Shown: positions 1 through 8,785, numbered from the stretch's first letter. The stretch: DNA of 64,000 nt from Acidithiobacillus_B sp049965315 (GCF_049965315.1 NZ_JBMFWL010000005.1:1-64000); one strand, 5' to 3'. Made by a program: numbers and translations. The notes: a model not told the origin generated them from the letters alone.

Positions 1-84
1 GCACTGAGTGTGCAGCGCAATGCTTCTCGCTGGATCAAGAAACTGATCAAATTCGGCTTCCTGCCGCAGCATCAGCCAGCGTAA
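1..84 (+). CDS. C-terminal tail of an unidentified protein (5' end outside window)
   Basis: Frame 1 is open from the first base and ends at TAA (82-84), giving 27 residues that finish in FLPQHQPA. The segment around RNASRWIKKLIKF is basic and amphipathic and could be the last helix of a DNA-binding domain. It is too short to assign. It is followed by a 182-base gap before dapF. Confidence 0.45.
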   Translation, partial: ALSVQRNASRWIKKLIKFGFLPQHQPA

Positions 85-177
85 AGCGTCACTCCGATCC
101 CAATATGGCCACACGGGGGTCAGGGGTTGTCGTGCCCATTCCACTGGTCTCTTTCACATTAACCGCCGCCCAGGATT

Positions 178-202
178 CGCTAGGAGCGGCCCATCGCACC
201 TC
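178..202 (+). repeat. REP-like element, copy 1
   Basis: The intergenic core TAGGAGCGGCC at 181-191 recurs almost unchanged at 4841-4851 and, inverted, at 58190-58203, always outside genes. The shape (AGGAGCGGCC plus a GC-rich tail) resembles the short extragenic palindromes of Pseudomonas and relatives. This copy lies just upstream of dapF and has a poor second arm. Confidence 0.4.
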
Positions 203-266
203 CGCGAACGCCCTCGCCACCTGCGGCACTCTGTCCTCCTCGAAAAGACATTGCTACACTCCCGCC

Positions 267-1325
267 ATGGCTACCACTTCCCTTGATGCAAAGCCCCCTG
301 TCCTGCGTTTCACCAAGATGGAAGGCCTGGGCAACGATTTCGTCGTTTTCGATGGCGTCCGCCAGCGCGTGGTCTTGCGCCCGGAAGACATCCGCGCCCT
401 TGCGGATCGCCACTTCGGCATTGGCTGCGATCAGGTCCTGCTGGTGGAGCCGAGCGGCCGGGCAGACTGCGACTTCCGCTATCGCATCTTCAACGCCGAT
501 GGCGCGGAGGTGGAGCAATGCGGCAATGGGGCACGCTGCTTTGCCCTCTTCGTGCGCCGGGCAGGCCTGAGCGCGAAGCGGGACATTCCCGTGGAGACCC
601 GCGCCGGGCGCCTGGAACTGCATATGGGGGAAAACGGCCAGGTGACGGTGGATATGGGGGTGCCCCAACTGGAGCCCGCCGCCATCCCTTTCCGCGCAGA
701 TCACCCGGCCGCCAGCTATATCCTGGATGTGGAGGGCCAGGCCGTGTCCATCGCGGCCGTCGGCATGGGCAACCCCCATGCCCTGCTGCTGACGAAGGGG
801 GTGGACAGCGCGCCGGTGAGCTCCCTGGGACCAAAACTGGAACGGCACCCGGCCTTTCCGCGCCACAGCAATGTCGGTTTTATGGAGATTGACGACCGGC
901 AGCACCTGCGCTTGCGCGTCTGGGAGCGCGGTGCCGGCGAGACCCTGGCCTGCGGCAGCAATGCCTGCGCGGCAGTGGTGGCGGGCCAGGGCTGGGGGCT
1001 GCTGGATGAAACGGTCTGGGTGACCCTGCCCGGCGGCGCGCTGGAGATCCGCTGGCAGGGTCCGGGAACCCATCTATATATGACCGGCCCGGCGCGCGCG
1101 GTATTCGACGGCGTCTGGTCCTTTGCACCGGAAGCACCAGGAGGGACGATGCGCGAAGCAACCTTGGAACAGATTGCCCAACAATTGAATGCCGATCAAC
1201 AAGAATTGGATTTCCTCCGCAAGCTGTCGGACGAAGAAGGGGAAACCCTGGCGCGCCACATTGCCGCCCTGGAGATCCACTGCGGCCCCGAGAACTACAC
1301 GGCCACCCACTGGGAGGATGACTGA
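267..1325 (+). CDS. dapF: Diaminopimelate epimerase with a C-terminal extension
   Basis: DapF interconverts LL- and meso-diaminopimelate for lysine and peptidoglycan synthesis in the cytoplasm. Both catalytic cysteines are present: Cys85 in EQCGNGARC and Cys229 in LACGSNACA. The N-terminal signature KMEGLGNDF is also present. ATG 267 is chosen because the family begins about 6-16 residues before this motif; longer readings back to 105 look non-coding and no good ribosome site is visible. The epimerase fold should end near residue 285 (VFDGVWSF), but the frame runs on for about 65 residues of charged, helical sequence. An in-frame ATG at 1149 sits 3 bases after AGGAGGG, so the tail may also be made as a separate 58-residue protein. 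It overlaps the next gene by 8 bases. Confidence 0.93.
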   Translation: MATTSLDAKPPVLRFTKMEGLGNDFVVFDGVRQRVVLRPEDIRALADRHFGIGCDQVLLVEPSGRADCDFRYRIFNADGAEVEQCGNGARCFALFVRRAGLSAKRDIPVETRAGRLELHMGENGQVTVDMGVPQLEPAAIPFRADHPAASYILDVEGQAVSIAAVGMGNPHALLLTKGVDSAPVSSLGPKLERHPAFPRHSNVGFMEIDDRQHLRLRVWERGAGETLACGSNACAAVVAGQGWGLLDETVWVTLPGGALEIRWQGPGTHLYMTGPARAVFDGVWSFAPEAPGGTMREATLEQIAQQLNADQQELDFLRKLSDEEGETLARHIAALEIHCGPENYTATHWEDD

Positions 1326-2016
1326 GTTGGCGGCAGCGGCAGCGGGCGCTCCTCCGGAGGCTGCGGCAGTGCTGGCCTACCTGCGGGCGCATCCGGAATT
1401 TCTCTGGGATCAGGAGGATCTCCTGGCCGCCATGACCCTGCCCCACGTGGGGCGCGGCTCGGCGGCCTCCCTGCTGGAGCGGCAGATCACCCTGCTGCGC
1501 CAGCAAAACGGGCAATTGCACCAGCGCATCGACGCGGTGCTCAGCGTGGTGCGGCAGAATGCCGAGCTGGGAGCCGGCCTGCTGGATCTGGCGGTGGCCC
1601 TCCTGCAGAGCTCCGACTGCCGAGAGGTGCTGGAGGCGGTGCAGCGGCATCTGCGGGAGCATTTCCATGTGGAATACCTGGCTTTGGTCCTGCGCGAAGC
1701 CCTGCCGGGGGTGGTGGAGCAGGCCGTCGTCCTGGCCGAAGGGGATTTTCGCTGCCTGAGCGTGCTGGCGCCGGCGGCGCGGGCGGCGAGCGGCATTGCG
1801 CTGGAACCGGGCCTGCGCAGCGATCTTTTCGGCGGCGCGGGGGCCGGTCTTGCCTCCCTGGCCCTGATCCCCCTGCGCGGCAACAAGGCCCAGGGGGCCA
1901 TTGTGCTGGGCAGCAACGATCCCGACCGGTATGGGCCGGAGGCCGGTGTGGATGTACTGGACCAGATCGGGCGTCTGGTGGTGGCCGCCCTGGATCGTTG
2001 CCTGGCGGAATCCTGA
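1318..2016 (+). CDS. DUF484 family protein (GAF-like)
   Basis: This 232-residue soluble protein begins MTELAAAAAG. The start at ATG 1318 is preceded by GGGAGG and overlaps the dapF stop. Residues 15-60 have the DUF484 look (AYLRAHPEFL, MTLPHVGRGSAASLLERQI), followed by a coiled segment and a GAF-like domain ending near IPLRGNKAQGAIVLGSND. The order dapF-DUF484-xerC is standard in gammaproteobacteria. Its biochemical role is not established. Its stop overlaps the xerC start by one base (TGATG), so the two are probably translationally coupled. Confidence 0.88.
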   Translation: MTELAAAAAGAPPEAAAVLAYLRAHPEFLWDQEDLLAAMTLPHVGRGSAASLLERQITLLRQQNGQLHQRIDAVLSVVRQNAELGAGLLDLAVALLQSSDCREVLEAVQRHLREHFHVEYLALVLREALPGVVEQAVVLAEGDFRCLSVLAPAARAASGIALEPGLRSDLFGGAGAGLASLALIPLRGNKAQGAIVLGSNDPDRYGPEAGVDVLDQIGRLVVAALDRCLAES

Positions 2017-2939
2017 TGCAAGAAGCCGTGGCGGCCTTCCTCGCGCAACTGGCGGACAGCGGCAGGGTGAGCCCCGCGACGCTGGCGGCCTATGGCGATG
2101 ACCTGGGACGCTTTGCGGCATTTCTCCAAAATCACGGGATCGATGGCTTGGAGCAGGTGGATCGCGCCGTATTGCGCGCCTTCATCATGAGCGAACGGGC
2201 GCGGGGAGTCGGGGCGCGCAGCCTGCGCCGGCGCTTCGCGGCCCTGCGCGCCTTGTACCGCCATGGGCAACGGCAGATGCCGCGGTTGCAGAATCCCGCC
2301 CTGGATTTTCCCATCCCCAAGGAGGAGCATCCCCTGCCCGACTGGCTGGCGGTGGATCAGGCCCAGGCGCTGATGCTGGCCGGGTCGACTCCCGATTCCT
2401 TCCTCCTGCGGCGCGATCAGGCCGTACTGGAATTGCTCTACTCCAGCGCCCTGCGGGTCAGCGAACTGGTGGGGCTGGATCTGGGCGATCTGGATCGGCG
2501 CGAAGGCAGCGTCAGGGTGACCGGCAAGGGGCAAAAGGTGCGGCTGGTACCCGTAGGGGGACCTGCCCTGCTCGCCCTGGACCGCTACCTGGAATTGCGC
2601 AGGGAACTGGCCCAAGAAGGAGAGGCGGCGCTTTTCATCAATCGCAGCGGGCGGCGCATGTCCGTGCGCAGCGTGCAGGACCGGGTGGAACGCGCGGGGC
2701 GGGCGCGGCTGGGGCAACACCTCCACCCCCACACCCTGCGCCACAGCGCCGCCAGCCATTTCCTGCAGTCCTCGGGAGATCTGCGCGCGGTCCAGGAATA
2801 CCTGGGCCATGCGGGCATCGGCACCACGGCCATTTACACCCACCTGGACTACCAGCAGTTGGCCCGGGTTTACGATGCGAGCCATCCGCGGGCAAAGCGC
2901 CCTTCTCCACCCCTTCCGCCCAAGCAGGGAGCCTCATGA
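2016..2939 (+). CDS. xerC: Tyrosine recombinase XerC
   Basis: XerC acts with XerD at the dif site to resolve chromosome dimers. The 307-residue protein has an N-terminal SAM-like core-binding domain (about 1-95) and a C-terminal catalytic domain. All active residues can be read: Arg in SALRVSELVGL, Lys in VTGKGQKVR, His-x2-Arg in HTLRHSAASHF, His in YLGHAGIGTT, and the nucleophile Tyr in TAIYTHLD. Start ATG 2016 overlaps the preceding stop. The 3' end overlaps hslV by 4 bases (ATGA). XerC is preferred over XerD because of the dapF/DUF484 context. Confidence 0.95.
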   Translation: MQEAVAAFLAQLADSGRVSPATLAAYGDDLGRFAAFLQNHGIDGLEQVDRAVLRAFIMSERARGVGARSLRRRFAALRALYRHGQRQMPRLQNPALDFPIPKEEHPLPDWLAVDQAQALMLAGSTPDSFLLRRDQAVLELLYSSALRVSELVGLDLGDLDRREGSVRVTGKGQKVRLVPVGGPALLALDRYLELRRELAQEGEAALFINRSGRRMSVRSVQDRVERAGRARLGQHLHPHTLRHSAASHFLQSSGDLRAVQEYLGHAGIGTTAIYTHLDYQQLARVYDASHPRAKRPSPPLPPKQGAS

Positions 2940-3475
2940 CGGAAATGCAGCAGTTCCATGGCACTACCATCCTTTCCGTGCGGCGCGGGGAGGCGGTGGT
3001 CATGGCCGGTGACGGCCAGGTGACCTTCGGCAATACCGTGATGAAGGGCAATGCGCGCAAGGTGCGCCGCCTGGACCCGGAGGTGCTGGTGGGTTTCGCC
3101 GGCGCCACCGCCGATGCCTTTACCCTGCTGGAGCGCTTTGAATCCAAGCTCAAGGCCCATCCCGGCCAACTGGCCAAGGCGGCGGTGGAACTGGCCAAGG
3201 AGTGGCGCACCGATCGCGTCCTGCGCCGCCTGGAGGCCATGCTGGCGGTGGCGGATCGCCAGCAAAGCCTGATCATCACCGGCCAGGGCGATGTGCTGGA
3301 GCCGGAATGGGGGATCATTGCCATCGGTTCCGGCGGCCCCTATGCCCAGGCCGCCGCCCGCGCCCTCCTGGAGCATACGGATCTGCCGCCTCGCGCCATC
3401 GCCGAACGCGCCATGAATATCGCCGGCGATATCTGCATCTACACCAATCATCATCACCTGATAGAAGAACTCTGA
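2936..3475 (+). CDS. hslV: ATP-dependent protease proteolytic subunit HslV
   Basis: HslV is the N-terminal-threonine peptidase ring of the HslUV (ClpQY) protease. At 179 residues it has the typical length. The catalytic Thr is probably Thr10 in HGTTILSV, exposed after removal of a nine-residue leader (MTEMQQFHG); in many relatives only Met precedes it. GDGQVTFGNTVMKGN and the GSGGPYA loop are conserved. It is translated from an ATG overlapping the xerC stop and is followed one base later by hslU. Confidence 0.96.
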   Translation: MTEMQQFHGTTILSVRRGEAVVMAGDGQVTFGNTVMKGNARKVRRLDPEVLVGFAGATADAFTLLERFESKLKAHPGQLAKAAVELAKEWRTDRVLRRLEAMLAVADRQQSLIITGQGDVLEPEWGIIAIGSGGPYAQAAARALLEHTDLPPRAIAERAMNIAGDICIYTNHHHLIEEL

Positions 3476-3476
3476 C

Positions 3477-4799
3477 ATGTCCCAGATGACCCCCCGCGAA
3501 ATCGTCCAGGAACTCGACAAGTACATCATCGGTCAGGCCGATGCCAAGCGGGCCGTGGCCATCGCCCTGCGCAATCGCTGGCGGCGCGCCCAGGTGGAGC
3601 CGCCCCTGCGCGACGAGATCACGCCCAAGAACATCCTCATGATCGGTCCGACGGGGGTGGGCAAGACGGAGATCGCCCGCCGCCTGGCGCAACTGGCCGG
3701 GGCGCCCTTCGTGAAGGTGGAGGCCACCAAGTTCACGGAAGTGGGTTATGTGGGCAAGGACGTGGAGTCCATCATCCGCGATCTGACCGAGATGGCGGTA
3801 ACCATGACCCGAGCCGAACGCATGGACACCATGCGCCAGCGCGCCGAGGAACTGGCCGAGGACCGGGTCCTGGACATCCTGGTGCCCGGCCCTCGGGACA
3901 GCCATCTTCCGCGCCAGGATGAGGGCACCCGCCAGAAATTTCGCAAGATGCTGCGCGAAGGTCGGCTCAATACCCAGGAGATCGAGATCGAGGTCCTGGC
4001 GCCCAAGGCCGGGGTCGAGATCATGGCACCGCCGGGGATGGAGGAGATGACGGCGCAATTGCGCGATCTCTTTGCCAACATCGGCCAGGGCAAGACGCAC
4101 CCGCGCAAGGTGACCGTGGCCGAGGCGCTGCGTCTGCTCACGGAAGAGGAAGCGGCCAAGCTGGTCAACGAGGAGGACATCAAGGTCACGGCCCTGGAAC
4201 GCGTGCAGTCCGGCGGGATCGTCTTCATCGACGAAATCGACAAGGTGGCGGCGCGCGGCGGGGCCGGCAGCGGGCCCGATATCTCGCGGGAGGGGGTGCA
4301 GCGGGATCTCCTCCCCCTGGTGGAGGGCTGCACGGTCAGTACCCGCTACGGCATGGTGAAGACGGATCACATCCTCTTCATTGCCTCGGGGGCATTTCAC
4401 CTGAGCAAGCCCGCGGACCTCATCCCGGAGTTGCAGGGGCGCCTCCCCATCCGCGTGGAGCTCAGCCCCCTGGCGGCGGAAGACCTGGTGCGCATCCTCC
4501 AGGAGCCGGAAAACGCCCTCACCCGCCAATACACCGCCCTGCTCGCCAGCGATGGCGTGCAACTGGCCTTTACGGAAGACGGCGTGCGCCGCATTGCCGA
4601 GATCGCCCAACAGGTAAACGAGCGCGTGGAGAACATCGGCGCGCGACGTCTGCACACGGTCATGGAGCGGCTCCTGGAAGACATCTCCTTCGCGGCCCCC
4701 GATGCGGGCGGGAAAAGCCTTCGGGTGGATCGCAGCTATGTCGATGAGCGCCTGCAGGATCTGGCGCAGAATGAGGATTTGTCGCGTTATATTCTTTGA
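3477..4799 (+). CDS. hslU: HslUV protease ATPase subunit HslU
   Basis: This AAA+ unfoldase feeds substrates to HslV. The 440 residues include the N-terminal LDKYIIGQADAKRAVAIALR signature, Walker A GPTGVGKTE (about 59-67), the I-domain (about 110-235), Walker B IVFIDEIDK and a sensor-2 region near the C terminus (ENIGARRLHT). The protein ends in LSRYIL, matching the C-terminal tail that HslU inserts into HslV. It is the last gene of the dapF-hslU run and is convergent with the DsrE-like gene. Confidence 0.97.
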   Translation: MSQMTPREIVQELDKYIIGQADAKRAVAIALRNRWRRAQVEPPLRDEITPKNILMIGPTGVGKTEIARRLAQLAGAPFVKVEATKFTEVGYVGKDVESIIRDLTEMAVTMTRAERMDTMRQRAEELAEDRVLDILVPGPRDSHLPRQDEGTRQKFRKMLREGRLNTQEIEIEVLAPKAGVEIMAPPGMEEMTAQLRDLFANIGQGKTHPRKVTVAEALRLLTEEEAAKLVNEEDIKVTALERVQSGGIVFIDEIDKVAARGGAGSGPDISREGVQRDLLPLVEGCTVSTRYGMVKTDHILFIASGAFHLSKPADLIPELQGRLPIRVELSPLAAEDLVRILQEPENALTRQYTALLASDGVQLAFTEDGVRRIAEIAQQVNERVENIGARRLHTVMERLLEDISFAAPDAGGKSLRVDRSYVDERLQDLAQNEDLSRYIL

Positions 4800-4837
4800 C
4801 GGATTATGCGGGGATCATTTCGGGATAAATTGAAGCA

Positions 4838-4863
4838 ACGTAGGAGCGGCCATTGGTCACGGC
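4838..4863 (+). repeat. REP-like element, copy 2
   Basis: The core TAGGAGCGGCC at 4841-4851 is identical to the copy at 181-191. It lies in the 57-base gap between the convergent stops of hslU and the DsrE-like gene, the usual position for REP elements. Confidence 0.45.
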
Positions 4864-5189
4864 TTGAGATAAAGGGCACCAGCCCCTTGGGCGTCGGCGA
4901 TGGCGATGATCCCGGCGGGCACCAGGACGCTGCCCGCCGGGCTTCCCTCCGGATCCAGACCCAGATTACGCAGACTGTTCTGGCAGATGCCCACCATGAC
5001 GCCCGCCGCCGCGAGCTCTTCCATCTCCCGGCGCCAATGGCCCCTGGCCCAGAGGGCCACGGGCGCCTGGCCGTTGGCGATCACCTGCAAAGGGCGCTCG
5101 GGATCGGCCGTGCGCGCATTGCGCAGGTTGGCGATCAGGGTCGGCCAGCGCCCGGCATCGTCAATATGGAACAGCAACACGGCCCTCAC
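4857..5189 (-). CDS. DsrE-family protein
   Basis: This 110-residue cytoplasmic protein has a DsrE/DsrF-like fold: an initial strand VLLFHIDD, then LIANLRNA, a central IANGQAPVALWARG and a loop AAGVMVGICQNSLRN. That loop carries one Cys (about residue 69) where sulfur-carrier members have their active cysteine. Start ATG overlaps the rpoH stop by 4 bases. Family members act in sulfur transfer or are uncharacterised. A sulfur-relay role would fit a sulfur oxidiser but is inference. Confidence 0.75.
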   Translation of the reverse strand: MRAVLLFHIDDAGRWPTLIANLRNARTADPERPLQVIANGQAPVALWARGHWRREMEELAAAGVMVGICQNSLRNLGLDPEGSPAGSVLVPAGIIAIADAQGAGALYLKP

Positions 5190-6043
5190 GCCTCGGCGTA
5201 ATCCATCATCTGCTGGCGCAGCTTGCCCATGCTGGTCTTTTCCAGTTGCCGCACCCGCTCCGCCGAAACCCCCAGTTCGTCGCCCAGCGCCTGCAAGGTC
5301 TTGGGATCTTCATTGAGCCAGCGGTTTTCGATGATGTAGCGGTCGCGCTGGGGCAGAGCGGCCAGGGCCCGCTGCAGCGCCTGATGCTGCTGGCGGTCCC
5401 AGTCGCCTGCGAGCAAGCGCTCCGCCGGCGTCGCGCCGGGGTCCGCCAACTCAAAGACTCGCCCCGTATCCATACCGTCATCCGGATCGGCGTTGAGAGA
5501 GAAATCATGGCCGGACATGCGCCCTTCCATTTCCAGGACCGCCTCCTGACTCACGCCCAGGTCCCGGGCAATGGCCTCGCTCTCCTCCCCCTGCAGCCAG
5601 CCCAGCCGGGAGCGGCTGGAGCGCAGATTGAAAAAGAGCTTGCGCTGGGCCTTGGTGGTGGCCACCTTGACGATGCGCCAGTTGCGCAGGATGAATTCGT
5701 GCATCTCGGCCTTGATCCAGTGGACGGCGAAGGATACCAGGCGCACGCCGTGATCGGGGTCGAAGCGCTTGACGGCCTTCATCAGACCGATATTGCCTTC
5801 CTGAATCAGGTCTGCCTCGGGCAGCCCATAGCCCCGGTAACCGCGGGCCACGCGCACCACGAAACGCAGGTGGCTCAGGACCAGACGCTTGGCGGCGTCC
5901 AGGTCGTTGTCGTCGCGCAGGCGCAGGGCCAGGCGATGCTCCTCCTCTGCATCGAGGAGCGGCTGGCTGTTGACAAAGCGCAGATAGCCGGAAAGACCAT
6001 CGGCACTTGCCAGTTCTCTATTCACTAATGCCATGTCATTCAT
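5186..6043 (-). CDS. rpoH: RNA polymerase sigma-32 (heat-shock) factor
   Basis: RpoH directs RNA polymerase to heat-shock promoters. The 285-residue protein has sigma region 2 (LRFVVRVARGYRGYGLPEAD, then LIQEGNIGLMKAVKRFDP), the RpoH-type stretch NWRIVKVATTKAQRKLFFNLR, and region 4 (ELGVSAERVRQLEKTSM). ATG 6043 is preferred over TTG 6049 because GAGG lies 7 bases upstream. Its position after ftsYEX is the classic gammaproteobacterial arrangement. An 86-base gap from ftsX leaves room for its own promoter. Confidence 0.95.
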   Translation of the reverse strand: MNDMALVNRELASADGLSGYLRFVNSQPLLDAEEEHRLALRLRDDNDLDAAKRLVLSHLRFVVRVARGYRGYGLPEADLIQEGNIGLMKAVKRFDPDHGVRLVSFAVHWIKAEMHEFILRNWRIVKVATTKAQRKLFFNLRSSRSRLGWLQGEESEAIARDLGVSQEAVLEMEGRMSGHDFSLNADPDDGMDTGRVFELADPGATPAERLLAGDWDRQQHQALQRALAALPQRDRYIIENRWLNEDPKTLQALGDELGVSAERVRQLEKTSMGKLRQQMMDYAEA

Positions 6044-6129
6044 AAGCAAACCTCATCCAATAATTGTTTCATTGGACCGATGATTTGGCGAAAGGTTCTG
6101 CAGGAAAATGCCCGAGCAGAAGCAGGAAG

Positions 6130-7035
6130 CTACGAAAAAGTATGGTCGAGATGTCGGCCCACCGCAAGGAGCGAGCCCAGCCAGCCGAGCAGGGCGCTGG
6201 CAACCACCAGAATGGCACCCTGCTCCGGGGTGAGGGCTACCAGACTGAACTGCGTACCATAGAGGGCGGCGAGGCGGTCCACCGGCCCCTGCAGCCAGTA
6301 GAAGGCGGCCACGACAATGCCCCAAGCAACGAGGCCGGCCACGGCGCCCTGCAACAGGCCCTGATAAAGGAAGGGGCGGCGAATGAAGCTGCGGGTGGCG
6401 CCCACCAGACTGGCCACGTCGATTTCGTCCCGGCGCTGGGCGATGTGCAGGCGGATGGTGTTGCCCATGACCAGCACCGCCCCCAGGGCCAGCAGCACGG
6501 CCAGGATGAGGGCGGCGCGCTGGCCCAGGGCAAGGATGGCCTGCAGGCGGGCGACCCAATGGAGATCCGACTGGGCAGTGGCCACGGCGGGATCCTGCGC
6601 CCAATGCCCGATGAGACGCTGCAGGGCGCTGGGCGGGTAGCGGAGCGGATCCAACTGCACCACAAAGGAGGCCGGGAGGGGATTTTCTCCCAGGGTCTGA
6701 ATGGCCGCCACCATGCCGCTGTGTTGCTGGAACTCGGCCAGGGCTGCGTCGGCGCTGACATAGCGCACGCCGACCACGCCTGTGGTTTGCGTCAGGGCCG
6801 TTTGCAAGTGCCGGATCGCTTGCGGACTCGCGTCCTTATGCAGGAAGAGGGAGATTTGCGCCTGATTGCGCCAACTGCCGAGGAGGTTTTCCATGTTGGT
6901 CAGGACGGTGAAGAGGCCCACCGGCAGGGCAATGACGATGGCCAGGGCGAGGATGGTCATCGCCGTGGAAATGGGTTGGCGCCCCAAGGCCGACAGGGCG
7001 TTCCGGCCCGCTTCGATACGGATGTGCAGATTCAC
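6130..7035 (-). CDS. ftsX: Cell-division ABC transporter permease FtsX
   Basis: FtsX pairs with FtsE at the divisome and regulates peptidoglycan hydrolases. The 301-residue protein shows four membrane segments: one near residues 22-45 (TAMTILALAIVIALPVG) and three after about residue 165. They flank a periplasmic domain of about 120 residues. The GTG start at 7035 overlaps the ftsE stop (GTGA). Confidence 0.94.
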   Translation of the reverse strand: MNLHIRIEAGRNALSALGRQPISTAMTILALAIVIALPVGLFTVLTNMENLLGSWRNQAQISLFLHKDASPQAIRHLQTALTQTTGVVGVRYVSADAALAEFQQHSGMVAAIQTLGENPLPASFVVQLDPLRYPPSALQRLIGHWAQDPAVATAQSDLHWVARLQAILALGQRAALILAVLLALGAVLVMGNTIRLHIAQRRDEIDVASLVGATRSFIRRPFLYQGLLQGAVAGLVAWGIVVAAFYWLQGPVDRLAALYGTQFSLVALTPEQGAILVVASALLGWLGSLLAVGRHLDHTFS

Positions 7036-7700
7036 TGGTGATCCTCCGGCGTGTGTAGGCGCCCCCCTTCCAGCCGCAATACCGGCAGGCCCAGACGATC
7101 GATCTGACCCTGGTCATGGGTGGCGATGAGCACCGTCGTGCCGTGATGATGAAAGTCGCGAAAGAGATCGAGGATCTCATTGCTCAGGCGCGGATCCAGA
7201 TTGCCGGTGGGCTCGTCCGCCAGGAGGATTTCCGGCGTATGGACGATGGCCCGGGCGATCCCTACCCGCTGCTGCTCGCCTCCCGACAGGGTGGCGGGAT
7301 ACTCGCGGAGGCGATCGCCCAGGCCCACCTTGTCGAGGGCCGCCCGCACCCGGCTTTGCACCTGCCGGTCGGGCAGACCCGCCACCTGCAGGGTCAAGGC
7401 GACATTGCTGAACAAATCCCGGTCCATGAGCAGCTTGTGGTCCTGAAAGACCACGCCGATGCGCCGCCGGTAGGCGGGGATATGGCGGCGTTTGAGGGTG
7501 GACAGGTCCACGCCATTCACCATCAGGGTGCCGTTGCTGACGCCTTCGAGGCGCAGCAACATCTTGAGCAGGGTGCTTTTCCCCGCCCCGGAGGGCCCGG
7601 TAAGCAGCGCCATTTCTCCCTTGCGCAGGTGCAGATTCACTTCCCGCAGCACATGGTGGCGGCCCGGGTAATGCTTGGTGACATTGATCAGACGAATCAT
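7032..7700 (-). CDS. ftsE: Cell-division ATP-binding protein FtsE
   Basis: This 222-residue ABC ATPase is the partner of FtsX. Walker A is GPSGAGKST (about 36-44), the signature is LSGGEQQRV, and Walker B is ILLADEPTGNLD, followed by the switch His in IATHDQ. The start overlaps the ftsY stop by 4 bases, so ftsY, ftsE and ftsX are translationally coupled. Confidence 0.96.
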   Translation of the reverse strand: MIRLINVTKHYPGRHHVLREVNLHLRKGEMALLTGPSGAGKSTLLKMLLRLEGVSNGTLMVNGVDLSTLKRRHIPAYRRRIGVVFQDHKLLMDRDLFSNVALTLQVAGLPDRQVQSRVRAALDKVGLGDRLREYPATLSGGEQQRVGIARAIVHTPEILLADEPTGNLDPRLSNEILDLFRDFHHHGTTVLIATHDQGQIDRLGLPVLRLEGGRLHTPEDHQ

Positions 7701-8785
7701 CCGGTATTCTCCGCGAAGAGGGCGTCGACAAAGGCCTGGGGATCAAAGGGGCGCAGGTCCTCCACCCCCTCCCCCACGCCCACATAGCGAATGGGGATGG
7801 GCAGGGCCTTGGCTACGGCCGCTACCACGCCGCCCTTGGCCGTCCCATCCAGCTTGGTGATGCAGATGCCCGTCAGGCCCACGGCCTCGTGGAACTGACG
7901 GGCCTGATTCAGGGCATTCTGACCCGTGCCGGCATCCAGTACCAGCCAGATCTGCTGCGGCGCGGCGGGGTCCAGCTTGGCCAGGACGCGCTTGACCTTT
8001 TTCAGTTCCTCCATGAGGTGCCCCTGGGTGTGCAGGCGTCCGGCCGTATCGGCAATGAGCACCTCGCTGCCCCGTGCCCGGGCGGCGGCGTAGGCGTCGT
8101 AAATGACGGACGCGCTGTCGGCGCCGCTGCCCTGGGCCACCACCGGCACCTGCGCGCGCTCGCCCCAACCCTGCAACTGCTCCACCGCCGCGGCGCGGAA
8201 GGTATCGCCGGCGGCCAACAGCACGCCGAAACCCTCGCCCTTCCAGCGCGCGGCGAGCTTGCCGATGGTGGTGGTCTTGCCGGCGCCGTTGATGCCCACC
8301 ATCATCACCACCTGGGTTTCGCCCTTGCGCGGCGACCACGGGGCCGCCCGCGGGCGCAGGATGTCTAGCAGCGCCGCGCGCAGGGCCGCCGTCAGGGCCT
8401 GGGGATCGGCGAGCTCCTTGCGCCGCACCTTTTCGGTCACCGCCGCCATCATTTCCTGGGTCGCCGCCATGCCGAGATCGGCCTGAAGCAAGAGGGCCTC
8501 CAGATCCTCCAGTAGTTCGGCATCGATTTCCTTCTTGCCGAAGACCAGGCGTTCCACGCCGCTGGTCAACTGTTCGCGGCTGCGGCTCAAACCCTCCTTC
8601 AGCCGGGCGAAAAGGCCTTTTTTGCCCGGCTCCGCCGGAGAGGATTCCGTCGGCAAACCCGCCGTTGCCGATGCGGGAGGGGCAGAAACCGGCTCCACAG
8701 CAGAAAACCCTGCGGGAGCGGTCTCTGCCGGATCGGTCGTTTCCCGCGGTGGCGGTGTTTTGTTACCCTTGAACCAATTGAGCAT
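7697..8785 (-). CDS. ftsY: Signal recognition particle receptor FtsY
   Basis: FtsY is the membrane-associated GTPase that receives SRP-ribosome complexes. The 362 residues start MLNWFKGNK at ATG 8785. The reading frame extends further upstream, but that part is antisense to rsmD and is rejected. A short acidic/proline-rich A region (about 1-50) precedes the NG domain: G1 GINGAGKTTT, G3 DTAGRLHTQ, G4 TKLDGTAKGG. It is the first gene of the ftsYEX-rpoH operon and is divergent from rsmD. Confidence 0.95.
   Translation of the reverse strand: MLNWFKGNKTPPPRETTDPAETAPAGFSAVEPVSAPPASATAGLPTESSPAEPGKKGLFARLKEGLSRSREQLTSGVERLVFGKKEIDAELLEDLEALLLQADLGMAATQEMMAAVTEKVRRKELADPQALTAALRAALLDILRPRAAPWSPRKGETQVVMMVGINGAGKTTTIGKLAARWKGEGFGVLLAAGDTFRAAAVEQLQGWGERAQVPVVAQGSGADSASVIYDAYAAARARGSEVLIADTAGRLHTQGHLMEELKKVKRVLAKLDPAAPQQIWLVLDAGTGQNALNQARQFHEAVGLTGICITKLDGTAKGGVVAAVAKALPIPIRYVGVGEGVEDLRPFDPQAFVDALFAENTG

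Noticed and set aside
105..266. A 54-codon N-terminal extension of dapF
   Set aside because: It has no similarity to DapF, contains a REP-like element and lacks a ribosome site. The family's N terminus begins just after ATG 267.
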